NCBI GenBank assembly: GCA_947632435.1
Contig: CANRPC010000011.1
Span: 1-47,796 of the forward strand
Reading direction: 5' to 3'
DNA length: 47,796 nucleotides
DNA from: an uncultured Bacilli bacterium
GTDB lineage: Bacteria > Bacillota_I > Bacilli_A > RFN20 > CAG-449
The notes beneath the pieces were generated by a model. The model ran no database searches and was not told the origin of the DNA. It saw nothing but the letters and a program-made list of their open reading frames with translations. Positions 34,223 to 44,076 of the stretch are shown here, one piece after another (position 1 is the stretch's first letter; every line of letters begins with the position of its first letter). The position numbers were made by a program, and so were the translations under genes.

Positions 34223-36962
34223 ATATATTTTAGAAATTAAAAATGTTACCAAAAAATTTAATGACATTTTATTATTTGAAGATGTTAATATTAAATTTTC
34301 TTCATGTGGATTATATGGTTTGCAAGGAGAATCTGGTTCAGGTAAATCTTCATTTTTATATCTTATTTCTTTATTAGATCAATATTATCAAGGTGAAATA
34401 ATTTATTTTGGAAAAAATATTAAAGATATTAAAACTAAAGATGAATTTATAAATAAACATATTGGCTTTGTTTATCAAAATCCAATTTTTATTCCCGATT
34501 TAACTCTAGATGATAATTTAGCACTTGTAAGAAACGAAAACAATGTTATTAAAATAAAGAATCTTTTAAAAACAGTTGGGTTAGAAGAAGCAAAATTAAA
34601 AAAAATAAATATGCTATCAGGTGGAGAAAAAATGCGACTTTCTATTGTCAGAAGCCTATCAAATAATCCAGAAATTCTTCTTTGTGATGAACCAACAGCT
34701 TCACTTAATGAAGAAAATGCAAAACTTATCATGGATATTTTAAAAAAAGAAAGTTTAAAGCGATTAGTTATAATTGTTTCTCATGATCAAAAATTATTAA
34801 AAGAATATGCGGATTACATATATGAATTAAAAAACAATAAAATTAATTTAATTTTAAAAAAAGAAATAAAAAACACTCCAGAAATAAATGAAAAAAAGAC
34901 ATTAAACAAATTAAAATTTAGTTTTATTATTAAATATATATTTGCAAAATTTAAAAGTAAAAAATGGCAAACTTTTATTTGTTTATTTACATTATGTATT
35001 AGTTTTTTTACAATAGGTTTTTCTTTTTTACTAAAAGAAGAAATTTCTTCTGAAGTTAAAGAAACTTTTTCATCTTTTATGGATGATGATGAAATATGTT
35101 TAAAAGGTGAAGAAATTGAAGAAAAAAATGAAATTAATTCTGTGAGTATTAATGAAGCTCAAGATGTAATATTACATTCTGAATATTTTTATGATTGCAA
35201 TTATTTATATCAAGGAGATTTTGAAAATCAATTCAAAGATGCAAATTATTTAACATTGCTTTGTGAAAATTCGATCACTTTTTATGATGTCGGATTTCGA
35301 AGTGTTATTGAATCAATTTTAATTTCTGACATTCCTTTTGGGGATAAAATTTATCCTTATAGATTACAAAATTTAAATTTTGATGAAGGAGTTCTTGGGT
35401 TAAGAAATAAAGATATTATTAAAATTTGTTCAGCTTTAGATTTAGAAGAAAAAAATGTAAATGCTTTAAGTAATTATTTAACTTATCACACAATTGATTT
35501 TTGCTTTACATTTCAAAATGAAGATTGGAATTATAATAATGAAGTTTTATTTCGCATGCGTGGCTTTTTCTTGACAAATGAAAAAATAATTATTGCTCAT
35601 AGTGAAAAAAATTATGTGGAAAATTTCGTTGAAACTAAAATGAAATTACCAATTTCAACTGATTTAAAACGCGTAGAGTATCTTCCTTGGACAATAAAAA
35701 GAGCCACATATATAAGAGTAAAAAAAGAATATGAATATAAAGCATTAAAAGAGTATTTTTTTAGTGATTATTATATGTATTATGATCTTAAAAAGGTAAC
35801 AGGAAATTTAAATTCTTCCTTTTTAGATTCTTCTTACCACCAAGGTAAATATATTTTAACATATGCTTCAAAAGGTAAAATACCTTATTCCAATATTCAG
35901 CAAATGATTAACGATAAAAATATTTTAAATGCCTTTCCTGTCGGCAAACATTATCCATTAATAAAAGAAGCTATGGCAAGTGGATTTAGTAATTCAATAT
36001 TTTTAGCAAGCAATCAAGAAATTTTATTTAATATAGAAAACTATTATAGCGAAATTAAAGAAAATGTTGATTCTTTAGATTTATCAAAAATTGAATTTGC
36101 AAAAAATGTTTCTTATGGTAATCTTATTACTTCAGCTTTACAAAAAGGGGTTAAATTAGAAACAAAAAAACCAAAATTATTATCTGGAAGATATCCTCTT
36201 GATGAAAATGAAATTATGATATCAACAATTCTTGCTAAAAAACTTTTTAAAAAAGATTATGGAGTAAATGAAAGAATTTATTTAATGTTTCATGATTATG
36301 ATGAAATTTTTTTAAATCAATTTAAAACTTCTTCTTTAATAATAAGTGGTGTTTTTGAGGACAATTATGAGAAAATTTATCAAGAGGAATATTGGTATCC
36401 TATTTTTATTTCATTAAATTTTAATTATCCCTTAGAGGAGATTTATGTAAATTCATTTATCTGTAGGTCAGATTTAACACCTAATAGTTTAAATAATATT
36501 TATGATAATTATTTTTTTGAAAAACCACTTGAAGAAATTTATCAAAGTGTTGATTCCGTTATTGAAATGATACAGATTATATTAAATGTCTTTTATGTTT
36601 TAATTTATTTAATTTCTTTTGGAATTTTATTTATTACTTTACAAAACATTATGCATGAAGCCGAAAAAGAAATTGGTATGTTAAAAAGTATAGGTATAAA
36701 GAAAAAAGAAGTCTTTTTACAATTTTTAACGTATGGATCATGTTATACAGTAGTGGCATTATTTAGTTCATTAATTTCTTTACTTTTTATTAATTTCATT
36801 CTTAGAGTATTTTATTTTAATTTACCATTTACTTCTTTAAATATTAAACCTTATTTAATAATGATTATTAATGCATTGATTTTAACAATTCCATTAAGTG
36901 TTGTAGAAATTATTTTACCATTAAAAAAAGATGCATTGAGTTTATTAAAACGTTATTATTAA
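34215..36962 (+). CDS. ABC transporter, fused ATPase and FtsX-like permease (second of a pair)
   Basis: The ~915-residue protein has the same layout as its neighbour: ATPase with GESGSGKSS, LSGGEKMRLS and ILLCDEPTASLNEE, one membrane helix near 250-275, a very large extracytoplasmic region (about 280-790) and three C-terminal helices. The start is set at the GTG at 34215, nine bases after GAGG and overlapping the previous stop by 8 bases; a GTG 15 bases earlier is less well placed. The insertion is several hundred residues longer than in the partner, hinting at an external ligand or wall contact. No two-component regulator is adjacent. Confidence 0.88.
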   Translation: MNKYILEIKNVTKKFNDILLFEDVNIKFSSCGLYGLQGESGSGKSSFLYLISLLDQYYQGEIIYFGKNIKDIKTKDEFINKHIGFVYQNPIFIPDLTLDDNLALVRNENNVIKIKNLLKTVGLEEAKLKKINMLSGGEKMRLSIVRSLSNNPEILLCDEPTASLNEENAKLIMDILKKESLKRLVIIVSHDQKLLKEYADYIYELKNNKINLILKKEIKNTPEINEKKTLNKLKFSFIIKYIFAKFKSKKWQTFICLFTLCISFFTIGFSFLLKEEISSEVKETFSSFMDDDEICLKGEEIEEKNEINSVSINEAQDVILHSEYFYDCNYLYQGDFENQFKDANYLTLLCENSITFYDVGFRSVIESILISDIPFGDKIYPYRLQNLNFDEGVLGLRNKDIIKICSALDLEEKNVNALSNYLTYHTIDFCFTFQNEDWNYNNEVLFRMRGFFLTNEKIIIAHSEKNYVENFVETKMKLPISTDLKRVEYLPWTIKRATYIRVKKEYEYKALKEYFFSDYYMYYDLKKVTGNLNSSFLDSSYHQGKYILTYASKGKIPYSNIQQMINDKNILNAFPVGKHYPLIKEAMASGFSNSIFLASNQEILFNIENYYSEIKENVDSLDLSKIEFAKNVSYGNLITSALQKGVKLETKKPKLLSGRYPLDENEIMISTILAKKLFKKDYGVNERIYLMFHDYDEIFLNQFKTSSLIISGVFEDNYEKIYQEEYWYPIFISLNFNYPLEEIYVNSFICRSDLTPNSLNNIYDNYFFEKPLEEIYQSVDSVIEMIQIILNVFYVLIYLISFGILFITLQNIMHEAEKEIGMLKSIGIKKKEVFLQFLTYGSCYTVVALFSSLISLLFINFILRVFYFNLPFTSLNIKPYLIMIINALILTIPLSVVEIILPLKKDALSLLKRYY

Positions 36963-37030
36963 ATAATTAAAAAACTAGTAAGATAATTTTATATATGCTA
37001 AACTTTAAAAGAAATTGAAAGAGGTATCTT

Positions 37031-38137
37031 ATGGGACTAAAAGCAGGAATTGTTGGATTACCAAATGTTGGAAAATCTACTTTATTTAATGCAATAACAA
37101 ATGCACACGTAGAAGCGGCTAATTATCCTTTTGCTACGATTAAACCAAATTCTGGTATTGTTGAATTAAATGATATTAGAGTCGATGAGCTTGTTAAAAT
37201 ATTTAATCCAAAGCGTGTTGTAAAGGCAACATTTGAATTTATTGATATTGCAGGACTTGTTAAAGGTGCTTCACAAGGTGAAGGATTAGGAAATCAATTT
37301 TTAGCAAATATTCGTAATGTTGATGCAATTTGTCATGTTGTTAGATGTTTTGAAAATGAAGATATTATTCATGTCGAAAATTCTATTAACCCTTTAAGAG
37401 ATATAGAAACGATTAATTATGAATTAATTTTTGCAGATTTAGATACAATTAATAAACGTCTTGGAAAAGTAGAAACAAAAGCTCGTACTGCGAAAGATAA
37501 AGAATCTATTTTAGAAGTAGAAGTTCTTACAATATTGAAAGAAAATCTTGAGAAAGGTATTCTTGCAAGACTTATAGATTTTAAAGATGAACAGAAAAAA
37601 ATAATTGCAAATTATGCCTTACTTACTATGAAACCAGTTATTTATGTTGCTAATGTTTCAGAAGAAGATTATGGAAATTTAAATAACTGTAAATATTATC
37701 AAGATGTCAAAAAATATGCGGAAAAAGAACAAGCGGAAGTAATAGCTATTTCTGCTGCGATAGAAGAAGAATTATCTTCATTTTCTAAGACGGAAAAAAT
37801 TGAATATTTAAAGGAATTAGGTGTTGAAAAAACAGGTCTTGATCGCTTAGTAGATACAACATATCATCTTTTAAACTTAGCGACATTTTTTACTGTTGGT
37901 GAAGATGAAGTAAGAGCGTGGACTTTTAAAAATGGGATGAAAGCACCTCAATGTGCAGGAATTATTCATACAGATTTTGAAAAAGGTTTTATTCGTGCTG
38001 AAACATATTCATATGATGATATTAAGATACATCGTTCAGAAAAAATTTTAAAAGAACTTGGAAAAATTAGAAGTGAAGGCAAAGACTATTTAGTACAAGA
38101 TGGCGATTGTTTGTTAATTAGATTTAATAATAGGTGA
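37031..38137 (+). CDS. ychF: Ribosome-binding ATPase YchF
   Basis: The 368-residue Obg-family P-loop protein has GIVGLPNVGKSTLFNAIT, the characteristic NYPFATIKPN, DIAGLVKGASQGEGLGNQFL, a helical insertion and the C-terminal TGS domain (about 280-368, with FTVGEDEVRAWT). YchF hydrolyses ATP in preference to GTP and affects start-site selection and stress responses. GAGGTATC stands before the ATG. It is linked to ispF by a 6-base gap. Confidence 0.97.
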   Translation: MGLKAGIVGLPNVGKSTLFNAITNAHVEAANYPFATIKPNSGIVELNDIRVDELVKIFNPKRVVKATFEFIDIAGLVKGASQGEGLGNQFLANIRNVDAICHVVRCFENEDIIHVENSINPLRDIETINYELIFADLDTINKRLGKVETKARTAKDKESILEVEVLTILKENLEKGILARLIDFKDEQKKIIANYALLTMKPVIYVANVSEEDYGNLNNCKYYQDVKKYAEKEQAEVIAISAAIEEELSSFSKTEKIEYLKELGVEKTGLDRLVDTTYHLLNLATFFTVGEDEVRAWTFKNGMKAPQCAGIIHTDFEKGFIRAETYSYDDIKIHRSEKILKELGKIRSEGKDYLVQDGDCLLIRFNNR

Positions 38138-38143
38138 AATAAG

Positions 38144-38620
38144 ATGATAAAAGTTGGATTTGGAAGAGATATTCATGCTTTCAGTGATGAAGGTAGAGAT
38201 TTAATTATAGGTGGAATAAAAATTCCTTTTGAAAAAAAAGTTTTAGCAAATTCTGATGGTGATGTGCTTTTTCATGCTCTTGCGGAAGCATTACTTGGTA
38301 GTTTAGGAATGTTTGACTTAGGAACTTATTTTCCCGAAACAAAAGAATGCGAAAATATGGATTCAAGTTTAATTGTCAAAAAAGTTTTAAGCTTTATGCA
38401 TGAAAAAAAATTCCATTTAGTTAATGTTGATATTTCTCTTATCTTAGAAAAACCAAGACTAAAAGATTATATATTAAAAATAAAAAATAATGTAAAAAAT
38501 ATTTTAAATTTAGATGATGAATGTGTTTCTATTAAAGCTCAAACAAATGAAAAAATGGATTCTGTTGGTAAAAATTTAGCGATTGAATCTTGTTGCGCAT
38601 TACTTATTGAAAGCGATTAA
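38144..38620 (+). CDS. ispF: 2-C-methyl-D-erythritol 2,4-cyclodiphosphate synthase
   Basis: The 158-residue protein has the zinc ligands of IspF in GRDIHAF (Asp and His) and FHAL (His), the SDGDVLFHALAEALLG helix, FDLGTYFPE and the C-terminal TNEKMDSVG segment. It catalyses a step of the non-mevalonate isoprenoid pathway in the cytoplasm. The usually invariant Asp after HA-x-x is Glu here, and the GDIG turn reads FDLG, so it is a divergent member. Its stop region overlaps the convergent PBP gene by 4 bases. No other MEP genes are in the window. Confidence 0.9.
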   Translation: MIKVGFGRDIHAFSDEGRDLIIGGIKIPFEKKVLANSDGDVLFHALAEALLGSLGMFDLGTYFPETKECENMDSSLIVKKVLSFMHEKKFHLVNVDISLILEKPRLKDYILKIKNNVKNILNLDDECVSIKAQTNEKMDSVGKNLAIESCCALLIESD

Positions 38621-40452
38621 TTAGTATAATATAAATAAGAATGTTCTTTTGTTATGCTATTATATAATCTAAATGGTGTAACTGAAGTGGTGATATTAAA
38701 ATAAGAATTTGTATTATCAAGATATTTACCTATGCGATAAAATATTTCTCTTGAAAGATATCCTTTTGTTAAATAGGTATTATCATCGCTTCCAACATAA
38801 ACCCCAATAGTATAATTTTTATTAAATCCGATTACCCAAGATGATGAGTTAGTGGATCCAGTTTTAGCACCATAATTATCGGAAATATAGTAATTCATTA
38901 ATGAAGGAGAAGCATAAGTTTTTAAATTTTTGTCGAATGGAGCTCTTAAAAGATGACGAATAATTTCTGCTTCTTTTTTAAATAATAATCGTGTTCCAAT
39001 ATTACTATTGGCTTTGTATAGAATATTTTTTTCATCTTTAAGAATACGTTTTATTAATTTAGGTTTGTAAAATATACCTCCTGAAGCAATGCAATTATAA
39101 ATAGATGTTAATTCTAATAATGATAAAGAATTTGCCCCCAAAGCTAAAGTTATATTATCAACATCAACATCAACATGAAAAGACTCTAATAAATCAATTA
39201 AAGGAGTTAAACCAAGTGCTAGTAAAGTTTTTACAGCATAAATATTATCGGACATTGCTAATGCTTCTAAAAGGGTAATTTTTCGATTCGCATATATTTC
39301 ACCTGCATTAGAAACGTTATAATCGCCATAATCTTTTATTTTAAAAGTTGTCTTTTCACTTGTTAATTCTTTTAATGGAGTAAATCCATTTAATAAAGCT
39401 AAATAATAAAGTAAAGGTTTAATTGTGCTACCAATCTGTTTTTTTGCATTAACCGCTCTGTTGAAAGAAGAAGTTTGATAATCTTTTCCGCCAATTAAAG
39501 AAATTACTTTTGAAGTAGATCCTTCCATAATTACAACTGCAGTATTATAATTTTCAAAATTTATTTTTTCGATAATACCTTTAACATAATTTTGTATGTC
39601 ATTATTTAAATATGTTTCTATTGTTAATCCTTGTAAATAATTACTTTCTGTCAATAAATTATTGTTTTTAATTTCTTGCATGCAAGCATCTAAATAATAA
39701 TCATCAATACCTTGTTGGGCTTTTGAATTTTGTTTTACTAAGTTGAAATCAGTTTCAAATGCGTGATAAAATTCATCAATAGTTATAATTTTATTTTTTT
39801 CTAATGTTTTTAATATTTGAAAAGTTTTTTCCTTTGCTAAATTTAAATTAATGTAAGGGGAATAATTATTTGGTGAATTTAAAATTCCTATTAACATTGC
39901 TTGTTCATATAAAGATAATTCATTGACATCTTTTGCAAAATAATAATAAGAAGCTGTTCTTAAACCATATACACCATGAGCAAAATAAGTACAATTCAAA
40001 TAATATTCTAAAATTTTTTCTTTTGTTAAAGCACTTTCTAATTTTAAAGCATAAATAATTTCTTTAAATTTTCTTGTAATTGTTTTTTCATTATTTAAAA
40101 AAAGCATTCTTGCTAGTTGCATAGTAATAGTGCTCCCACCTTGTGTAGAAGAAGAAAAAATGTTATGAAAAGTACTTTTTACAAGACGAAAAAAATCAAA
40201 TCCGTTATGTTTAAAAAAATTTTTATCTTCGATACATAAAAGGTAGGAAATAAAATTAGTAGGTACTTCTTCATAAGTAATATATAATCCCTTTTTCTCA
40301 TGTAATGTATTTATTATTATATTATTTTTGTCATCTTTAAAAACAACTTCATAAGGATGATATAAGTTTATATCGTCTAAAAGATAAAAATATAAAAAAG
40401 GTGTTAAAAAAATAATAAAGGTACTAAATATTAAAATTTTTTTCTTTTTCAT
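38617..40452 (-). CDS. Class A penicillin-binding protein (second)
   Basis: The 611-residue bifunctional peptidoglycan synthase has a membrane anchor (about 5-25) and a GT51 domain with CIEDKNFFKHNGFD (Glu75 catalytic) and TQGGSTITMQLARM. The transpeptidase has STIK at 343-346, SDN at 402-404 and KTG at 531-533. It is shorter than the ponA product and resembles the PbpF/PbpG group, which in Bacillus acts in germ-cell-wall synthesis during sporulation; that role is only a guess. It is transcribed alone, opposite to its neighbours. Confidence 0.93.
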   Translation of the reverse strand: MKKKKILIFSTFIIFLTPFLYFYLLDDINLYHPYEVVFKDDKNNIIINTLHEKKGLYITYEEVPTNFISYLLCIEDKNFFKHNGFDFFRLVKSTFHNIFSSSTQGGSTITMQLARMLFLNNEKTITRKFKEIIYALKLESALTKEKILEYYLNCTYFAHGVYGLRTASYYYFAKDVNELSLYEQAMLIGILNSPNNYSPYINLNLAKEKTFQILKTLEKNKIITIDEFYHAFETDFNLVKQNSKAQQGIDDYYLDACMQEIKNNNLLTESNYLQGLTIETYLNNDIQNYVKGIIEKINFENYNTAVVIMEGSTSKVISLIGGKDYQTSSFNRAVNAKKQIGSTIKPLLYYLALLNGFTPLKELTSEKTTFKIKDYGDYNVSNAGEIYANRKITLLEALAMSDNIYAVKTLLALGLTPLIDLLESFHVDVDVDNITLALGANSLSLLELTSIYNCIASGGIFYKPKLIKRILKDEKNILYKANSNIGTRLLFKKEAEIIRHLLRAPFDKNLKTYASPSLMNYYISDNYGAKTGSTNSSSWVIGFNKNYTIGVYVGSDDNTYLTKGYLSREIFYRIGKYLDNTNSYFNITTSVTPFRLYNSITKEHSYLYYTN

Positions 40453-40669
40453 TTCATTTGATAGATATTATTATTTATACCTAGTTTCTTCCTTTCTTTA
40501 TTAAATCTAAAGAATAATTTTCATTTTCTCATTCTTCTTATTTAGTATGGTATTATTAATAAAAAGTAACCAAAAAATAAAGAAATATATTTTATAAAAA
40601 TATATAAAATAAAATTTTCATATTGAAAAAAGGGGCTTAATATTGTAGACTTGCTTAATGAGGGATGGT

Positions 40670-41083
40670 ATGGAAAAAAGAAAAGTAAAGATGATTTCCT
40701 ACATCAAAAATGCTGAAGAAAATGAGTTTGAAAAAAGCACTTATGAAGGAGAAGAAATTTTTCTAAAACTTCCTTCACAAAAAAATTTTAAATTCGTATC
40801 TAATGAAGGTATAAGAATTGTGAGAATAAATTTTTCAGATAATTTGAAAATAAAAGAATCACATAATAATGTAAATTTGGAAATTAATTTTCAAGAAAAT
40901 AATTTTGGATTAATGAAGTATATTCAAGAATTTAATAAGAGAAAATATCAAACTTCATTTAAAACAAAGTTAATAGAATTCAAAAATAATACAAATGAAA
41001 TTTTTATTCATTATCTTATTCTTGATGATTTATTAAAAACAATGGTAGAAACAAAAATATTTCTACAAATAGGAGAAATTTAA
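40670..41083 (+). CDS. YwiB-like DUF1934 family protein
   Basis: The 137-residue protein is read as a beta-barrel of the DUF1934/calycin-like type (residues about 3-135, ending LDDLLKTMVETKIFLQIG). It lies directly before argS, the position of ywiB in Bacillus, which supports the call more than the sequence does. Function is unknown. The start at 40670 is chosen because AGGGATGG lies just upstream; an ATG 12 bases earlier overlaps that site. Confidence 0.75.
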   Translation: MEKRKVKMISYIKNAEENEFEKSTYEGEEIFLKLPSQKNFKFVSNEGIRIVRINFSDNLKIKESHNNVNLEINFQENNFGLMKYIQEFNKRKYQTSFKTKLIEFKNNTNEIFIHYLILDDLLKTMVETKIFLQIGEI

Positions 41084-41084
41084 A

Positions 41085-42716
41085 ATGATATCAAATGAAG
41101 AAAAATTGAAATTAGCCATTAAAGATTCATTGTTAAAATTAGGTATTGAAACTAGTTTAGACTCTATAATTATTGAACGTTCTAAAGAAAAAATTCATGG
41201 CGATTACGCGACTAATATTGCAATGAAAAGTGCAAAAATATTAAAAAAATCTCCGCAGAATATTGCTCAAGATATAATATCGCATTTAGATTGTTCGGCG
41301 ATTGAAAAAGTTGAAGTAGCAGGTCCTGGTTTTATTAATTTTTTTATGAAACAAGAATGCCTAAGTTCTACACTTCAAATAATAAATGATTTAAAAGATG
41401 CATATGGTAGTTCTAATTATGGTAAAAGAAGTAAAATAAATGTTGAATTTGTATCCGCTAATCCTACAGGTGATTTACATTTAGGTCATACAAGAGGCGC
41501 GGCAATTGGCGATAGTATTTGTCGTTTGTATTCTTTTATTGGTTTTGATGTTACTAGAGAATTTTATGTTAATGATGCTGGTAATCAAATTAATAATTTA
41601 GCAAAATCAATTAATGTTCGTTATCATGAAGCCTTTTCAGATTTTTCACTTCCATTTCCAGAAGATGGTTATCATAGTGATGACATAAAAAATATTGCTG
41701 CAATAATTAAAGATGAAGTTGGCGATAAATATTTAGATAATTCTTTTGAAGCTATGCAATATTTTAAAACACGTGGAACAGAATTAGAATTAAAAAAATT
41801 AAATGCTGACTTAAAGATGTTTAGAGTTAATTTTGATGTTTTTTCTTCGGAATTAGCAATTAGAAATCGTGGAGAAGTAGATAATATATTAAAAAAATTA
41901 AAACCATATACTTATATTGAAGATAATGCTACATTTTTAAAAACTACAGATTTTATGGATGATAAGGACCGTGTAATAATTAAATCAGATGGAAGTTATA
42001 CTTATTTACTTCCAGATATTGCTTATCATTATAATAAATTACAAAGAGGATTTTCCTTATGTATTGATGTTTTAGGTGCAGATCATCACGGGTATATTAA
42101 TCGTATGAAATCATCTTTACAAATGTTAGGTTATTCTAAAGATGTATTGGAAATAGAGCTTATTCAAATGGTACGTTTATTTAAAGATGGAAAAGAATAT
42201 AAGATGTCTAAACGTACTGGAAATGCTGTTTCTTTAAAAGAATTATGTGAAGAAGTAGGAATTGATGCAGTAAGATATTTCTTTGTTTCGCGTGGTGCTT
42301 CTTCTCATTTAGACTTCGATTTAGACTTAGCAAGTAAAATGGAGTCATCTAATCCAGTATTCTATGCCCAATATGCACACGCTAGACTTTCTAAGGTTTT
42401 AGAACAAGGTAAAGAATATAATTATGATTTTTCGGGTAGTTTATTAAATGAAGATAAAGAAAAAGAATTAATGAAAATTATGGATGATTTCCCAAAAGAA
42501 GTATTAAATGCTGCGCTTCAAAGAGCGCCATATAAAATGACAAATTATATTCAAAAATTAGCAACGGCAATACATGAATTTTATACTTTATGTCGTATTG
42601 TTGATGGCAATAATATTCCATTGACAGAAAATCGTTTAGCTTTAGCAAAATGTGCTAAACAAGTCATGAAAAATGCTTTAAATCTCATCGGTGTAAGTGC
42701 ACCAGAAAGAATGTAA
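41085..42716 (+). CDS. argS: Arginyl-tRNA synthetase
   Basis: The 543-residue class I synthetase has the N-terminal Add-1 domain (about 1-95), the HIGH-type signature HLGHTRGAAIGD, the KMSKRTGN (KMSKS) loop and the C-terminal helical anticodon-binding domain with FYAQYAHARLSK. It charges tRNA-Arg; one acceptor, tRNA-Arg(CCT), lies at 4558-4634. It is followed by rpoE after 13 bases. Confidence 0.97.
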   Translation: MISNEEKLKLAIKDSLLKLGIETSLDSIIIERSKEKIHGDYATNIAMKSAKILKKSPQNIAQDIISHLDCSAIEKVEVAGPGFINFFMKQECLSSTLQIINDLKDAYGSSNYGKRSKINVEFVSANPTGDLHLGHTRGAAIGDSICRLYSFIGFDVTREFYVNDAGNQINNLAKSINVRYHEAFSDFSLPFPEDGYHSDDIKNIAAIIKDEVGDKYLDNSFEAMQYFKTRGTELELKKLNADLKMFRVNFDVFSSELAIRNRGEVDNILKKLKPYTYIEDNATFLKTTDFMDDKDRVIIKSDGSYTYLLPDIAYHYNKLQRGFSLCIDVLGADHHGYINRMKSSLQMLGYSKDVLEIELIQMVRLFKDGKEYKMSKRTGNAVSLKELCEEVGIDAVRYFFVSRGASSHLDFDLDLASKMESSNPVFYAQYAHARLSKVLEQGKEYNYDFSGSLLNEDKEKELMKIMDDFPKEVLNAALQRAPYKMTNYIQKLATAIHEFYTLCRIVDGNNIPLTENRLALAKCAKQVMKNALNLIGVSAPERM

Positions 42717-42729
42717 AAGGAGGAAGATG

Positions 42730-43128
42730 ATGATTAAATCAAATTTAGATGTAGCATATGAAATTATGCAAAAAAGTAAGAGTTCAGTTCCATTTAATGA
42801 ACTTTGGCAAGAAGTATGTAAAATACAAGGATATAGCGAAGAAGAAGCTAAAACTAAAATGGGAAAATTTTATACAAATTTATTCATGGATGGAAGATTT
42901 GTTGCTTTGGAAAAAAATAATTGGGAATGGAATTTACGTGATCGATATACTTTTGATTTAGCTCATATTGATTTAGATAATGATGAAGATGAAGATAGCG
43001 ATAATGAAGCAGATTCTAATGACAATATGTCTGATGATAATGAGTCTTATAATTCTGATTATGATGAAGATGATGAAGATGAACTCGATGATGAAGATGA
43101 GGAAGACCAAGACGAAGAAGAATATTAA
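42730..43128 (+). CDS. rpoE: RNA polymerase delta subunit
   Basis: The 132-residue protein has the N-terminal HARE-HTH winged-helix domain (about 1-75: SSVPFNELWQEVCK...FYTNLFMDGRFVALEKNNWEW) and a C-terminal tail that is almost entirely Asp/Glu (about 80-132), the hallmark of delta. Delta speeds recycling of RNA polymerase in Gram-positives. The start is set at the second ATG after AAAGGAGG; an apparent start 33 bases earlier lies inside argS and has no site. Gene order argS-rpoE-fba is typical. Confidence 0.93.
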   Translation: MIKSNLDVAYEIMQKSKSSVPFNELWQEVCKIQGYSEEEAKTKMGKFYTNLFMDGRFVALEKNNWEWNLRDRYTFDLAHIDLDNDEDEDSDNEADSNDNMSDDNESYNSDYDEDDEDELDDEDEEDQDEEEY

Positions 43129-43188
43129 TATATTCCGTTTTTTTGATTTTGTGCTATAATATTTTTAACTATAGGAGGAAAATATATT

Positions 43189-44043
43189 ATGCCACTAGTT
43201 AGCATGAAAGAAATGCTTATAAAAGCAAAAGAAGGCAAATATGCAGTCGGTCAATTTAATATTAATAATGTCGAATGGACCGCGGCAATATTAGAAAAAG
43301 CGGAAGAATTAAGATCACCTGTTATTCTTGGAGTAACAACAAGCGCTAGTAAATATATGGGTGGTTGGAATACTGTAGTTGGACTTGTAAGAGGGTTAAT
43401 GATTGATAAAAAAATCACAATCCCTGTTGCTTTACATGTTGATCATGGTGACTCATTTGAATCATGCAAAGCTGCAATTGATGCTGGGTTTACATCAGTA
43501 ATGATTGATGCTTCAAAATATCCATTAGAAAAAAATATTGAAATTGTTAAAGAAGTTGTTGATTATGCTCATTTACGTGGTGTTTCAGTAGAAGCCGAAT
43601 TAGGCCATGTAGGTGGGCAAGAAGATAATGTTGTCGCTGAAGAATTATATGCCATACCAAGCGAATGTATTAGACTTGTAAACGAAACAGGAGTTGACTG
43701 TCTTGCTCCAGCTTTAGGATCTGTTCATGGACCTTATAAAGGTGAACCAAAATTAGGTTTTAAGGAAATGGAAGAAATTGGTAACACATGTGGAGTTCCA
43801 CTTGTTCTACATGGTGGATCTGGCATACCAGAGGATCAAATTAAAAGAGCAATTTCTTTAAAAACAGCAAAAATTAATGTTAATACAGAATCTCAACAAG
43901 CATGGACAAAAATTGTACGAGAAGTTTTAAAAAATGATAGTAAAGTTTATGATCCTCGTAAAATTATAGGTCCAGGAAAAAAAGGTATTGCTGAAGTTGT
44001 AGAAGTCAAATGTAAAATGTTTGGCTCTATAAATAAAGCTTAA
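43189..44043 (+). CDS. fba: Class II fructose-bisphosphate aldolase
   Basis: The 284-residue zinc-dependent aldolase has HVDHGDS (zinc and catalytic region), [33 protein letters not shown] and [15 protein letters not shown] with NVNTESQ. It cleaves fructose 1,6-bisphosphate in glycolysis. An extended -10 (TGCTATAAT) lies upstream near 43151-43159, and a TAGGAGGA site precedes the ATG. It is closed by the terminator at 44048. Confidence 0.96.
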   Translation: MPLVSMKEMLIKAKEGKYAVGQFNINNVEWTAAILEKAEELRSPVILGVTTSASKYMGGWNTVVGLVRGLMIDKKITIPVALHVDHGDSFESCKAAIDAGFTSVMIDASKYPLEKNIEIVKEVVDYAHLRGVSVEAELGHVGGQEDNVVAEELYAIPSECIRLVNETGVDCLAPALGSVHGPYKGEPKLGFKEMEEIGNTCGVPLVLHGGSGIPEDQIKRAISLKTAKINVNTESQQAWTKIVREVLKNDSKVYDPRKIIGPGKKGIAEVVEVKCKMFGSINKA

Positions 44044-44047
44044 AAAT

Positions 44048-44070
44048 AAGGCATGAAAAGTGCCTTTTTT
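44048..44070 (+). terminator. fba terminator, overlapping the apparent start of the next ORF
   Basis: AAGGCA (44048-44053) pairs with TGCCTT (44061-44066) around a seven-base loop. More Ts follow. The longest form of the next ORF would start on an ATG inside this hairpin (44053), which argues for the later ATG at 44077. Confidence 0.85.
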
Positions 44071-44076
44071 AAAATT

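Noticed and set aside
44053-44076. Earlier ATG start for the NrnA-CysQ fusion
   Set aside because: It lies inside the fba terminator hairpin; starting at 44077 gives the normal N-terminal length for NrnA.
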